Origin: Streptomyces harbinensis | Lineage (GTDB): Bacteria > Actinomycetota > Actinomycetes > Streptomycetales > Streptomycetaceae | Assembly (NCBI RefSeq): GCF_900116145.1 | Contig: NZ_FPAB01000016.1 | Coordinates: 1 to 39,985, forward strand | Direction: 5' to 3' | DNA: 39,985 bases | Shown here: one piece after another, positions 38,303 to 39,985 of the stretch | How the letters are laid out: each line of letters opens with the position of its first letter | How positions within the stretch are numbered: position 1 is the stretch's first letter | The notes under the pieces: model-generated | Told to the model about the DNA's origin: nothing | The model's input: only the letters and a program-made list of their open reading frames with translations | The model's database searches: none | Position numbers and translations under genes: made by a program

Positions 38303-39631
38303 ATGTCGAGCCGTCCGGCACCGAGCGGTGCTCCGATCCGGTTCGTGGACGGGATTCCGATGTATGCGGCCGGGGAGGCACCGGCCGATCTGCTGACGAG
38401 CGACCAGTTGCGGGAGCAGCGGCTGCGTCCGGCACGTGGTCAGCGGCCAGCCGCGTACGTCACCGCCCACCCCGACGCCGCCGGCGCGATCCGCTTCACT
38501 GCCCTCTACGACCCGGCCGCCGCAGAGCGGATGCGTGCGCTGTCGCCCGGCCAGCAGCGGGCGATGGCCGCCCGCCGTACCTGCCCGCGGTGCGGAACGG
38601 TGGGTACCGAGCTGATCCGGCGCGATGTCGGCGTCTGCGCGGACTGCGCTGAGGCCGTGCGCCGCCGCCGGGTTGAGGAGCGGCGGCGCGCGTGCACCGG
38701 CTGCGGCCGGCCGGCCACCCGCCCCTATCCGGCCGGGCACCGCCGCTGCACGGTCTGCGCTCTGTACTACGCCCTGTGGGAGCAGGGCGAGGCCGGCCGG
38801 GCTGAGGAGTGGGCGAGGACCTGCCCCGGCCTCGGCGATGGCCACCCCTGCGGCACCGTCACCGCGACCGTCGCCGAAGTCGCCGCCCGGCTGCGCGAGT
38901 ACGGCGGCTGGGAGCCGACGCCGTGCGCCCGGTGCGCGGCGGAACTCGACCGCCGCGCCGAGGCGTCCGACCGGGCCTGGGAGGAGAGCCATCTGGACCC
39001 GGCCGGCCACCGGCGGCGTGAGGTGGCCGGCGTGCAGGCGTGGGCCCGCGAGGTCCTGGCCGACCCGCGCGCCGTCGTGCTGGACACCGAGACCACCGGC
39101 AAGGACAGGGACTCACGGATCGTGGAGTTCACCGCCCTCACCACCGGCGGCGACATCCTGCTCGACACCCTCGTCGACCCCGGCGTGCCGATCCCCGCCC
39201 GGGCCACCGCCGTGCACGGCATCCGCGACCAGGACGTCGCCGGCGCCCCCGCGCTGCCCGACCTCCTGCCCCGCCTCTCCCGCATCCTCCGCTCGTCCAC
39301 CCGCATCGTGGCGTACAACGCCCCGTTCGACCGGCAGCGCCTGCGCTATGAGGCGCATCTCCACCACCAGGCCCGCGCGACCGGCGGCCACCACGCGCCC
39401 GAGTACGGCATCCACCCGGCCGCCGCCGCCTTCGTCGCCGGCCGCTGGCAGTGCGCCATGCGCGCGTACTCCACCTGGTTCGGCGAACCCCACCGCGACG
39501 GAGACGGTTACCGGTGGCAGCCCCTCGGCGGCGGCCACCGCGCCCTGGGGGACTGCCGCGCAGTACTGGACCGTCTGCACCGGATGCTGGGCGACCCTCC
39601 CTCCCACGACCCGCTCGACGGATACTGGTGA
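38303..39631 (+). CDS. DEDDh exonuclease (DNA polymerase III epsilon-like) with zinc knuckles
   Basis: A 442-aa protein. The first 250 residues contain several cysteine pairs (CPRC, CADC, CTGC, CTVC, CARC). Then a proofreading-type 3'-5' exonuclease core follows: DTETTG with Asp261/Glu263, VHGIRDQDV, YNAPFD with Asp343, and HRALGDC with His412/Asp417. This is the DEDDh set of epsilon/DnaQ. ATG 38303 has a purine-rich site (CGAGGACC) directly upstream. With the plasmid DnaN it suggests element-linked DNA replication or repair. The zinc region may bind DNA. Confidence 0.88.
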   Translation: MSSRPAPSGAPIRFVDGIPMYAAGEAPADLLTSDQLREQRLRPARGQRPAAYVTAHPDAAGAIRFTALYDPAAAERMRALSPGQQRAMAARRTCPRCGTVGTELIRRDVGVCADCAEAVRRRRVEERRRACTGCGRPATRPYPAGHRRCTVCALYYALWEQGEAGRAEEWARTCPGLGDGHPCGTVTATVAEVAARLREYGGWEPTPCARCAAELDRRAEASDRAWEESHLDPAGHRRREVAGVQAWAREVLADPRAVVLDTETTGKDRDSRIVEFTALTTGGDILLDTLVDPGVPIPARATAVHGIRDQDVAGAPALPDLLPRLSRILRSSTRIVAYNAPFDRQRLRYEAHLHHQARATGGHHAPEYGIHPAAAAFVAGRWQCAMRAYSTWFGEPHRDGDGYRWQPLGGGHRALGDCRAVLDRLHRMLGDPPSHDPLDGYW

Positions 39632-39693
39632 CCCTCTCTACCGCTAGAACCTCAAAATTGGTTCAGACCTCCTGACACTTAGTCAGGTCGGCT

Positions 39694-39732
39694 GTCGGGC
39701 AGCGCCGGGCGGCCCGACCGGCGCTGCCCGAC
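39694..39732 (+). terminator. Hairpin after the exonuclease gene
   Basis: A perfect 14-bp stem (39694-39707 with 39719-39732) has an 11-nt loop. A small CCTGAC/GTCAGG hairpin precedes it (39671-39687). The remaining 250 bases to the end show no gene. Confidence 0.6.
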
Positions 39733-39985
39733 ACGTTAACGGCGCCGCCGACCCCCCACTCCCTGCTGCGGCTTTCGACCCCCCGGTGAGGGGCGGGGAG
39801 CACGGAGTGCTTCCCGCACCGTCCCGCACTGCCCATCAAACCCCAGCCCACAACGGGTTTCCACGCACCACACACCACCGCACACACCCTCCAGGGGCAA
39901 GGCCGGAGGCCGCGCCCCGACCGCCCGGGCCCGGAGGGCACGGGCACCACCACCCCACCCAGGCCCCGGAGGGGCCGCCGGCCCT

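Overview
The window is about 72% GC, with third-position-GC codon use, GTG starts, a WhiB-like protein and Streptomyces-type small families (RRQRL-motif zinc protein, DUF3307, DUF2637/SpdB-like, RapZ C-terminal domain). This points to Streptomyces or a close relative. A ParA/ParB pair, an FtsK/TraB-type DNA translocase, SpdB-like spread proteins, a GntR/UTRA repressor and a second DnaN clamp mark it as part of a conjugative replicon, most likely a large plasmid or otherwise an integrative element. No rRNA, tRNA, insertion sequence or CRISPR was recognised. Topology cannot be decided from this window.

Layout. (1) 1-4725: a DUF6233-like protein, then two large minus-strand cysteine-rich proteins; the 898-aa one starts with a helix-turn-helix and could be a replication or regulatory protein. 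(2) 4726-5682: a repeat-rich non-coding block with a CRP-like palindrome, TTCGG repeats, a 16-bp palindrome and a tandem 8-mer; it is a candidate origin or control region. (3) 5683-7839: two minus-strand regulators (XRE/TPR-type and GntR/UTRA), each with inverted repeats at its promoter. (4) 8239-10624: small plasmid genes including a WhiB-like protein, zinc-ribbon miniproteins and hypotheticals. (5) 10756-20865: the transfer module. It holds a 939-aa coiled-coil/membrane protein, small helper proteins, an 828-aa disordered basic protein and the TraB/FtsK-like ATPase. A dense array of GGACCG/CGGTCC motifs lies in the tail of the first gene and runs on past its stop codon.

(6) 20981-28791: a long co-directional set with a 58-aa amyloid-motif-like peptide, a DUF3307 membrane protein, Nudix hydrolase, P-loop kinase, RRQRL zinc protein, DnaN, a C5-cytosine methyltransferase fused by ATGA overlap to an ASCH protein, a RapZ-C protein and a HIT protein. 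This looks like a nucleotide/DNA-modification cluster. (7) 28918-31717: a RelE/ParE-like toxin-antitoxin pair converging on parB-parA across a 48-bp perfect palindrome. parB itself contains three copies of the palindrome TTAACCSGGTTAA, which are candidate parS sites. (8) 32327-39631: a small membrane protein with an ECF-like sigma factor and partner, a secreted HNH-type nuclease, a CoiA-like nuclease with a leaderless-type promoter, a 2'-5' RNA ligase-like protein, two hypotheticals and a DEDDh (epsilon-type) exonuclease. The last 350 bases hold a strong hairpin and no gene.

How it may work together (inference): GntR and XRE regulators restrain the transfer genes; TraB/FtsK and the SpdB-like proteins move DNA between hyphae; ParAB and the toxin-antitoxin pair keep the element; and the clamp, exonuclease and methyltransferase adjust replication and DNA identity.
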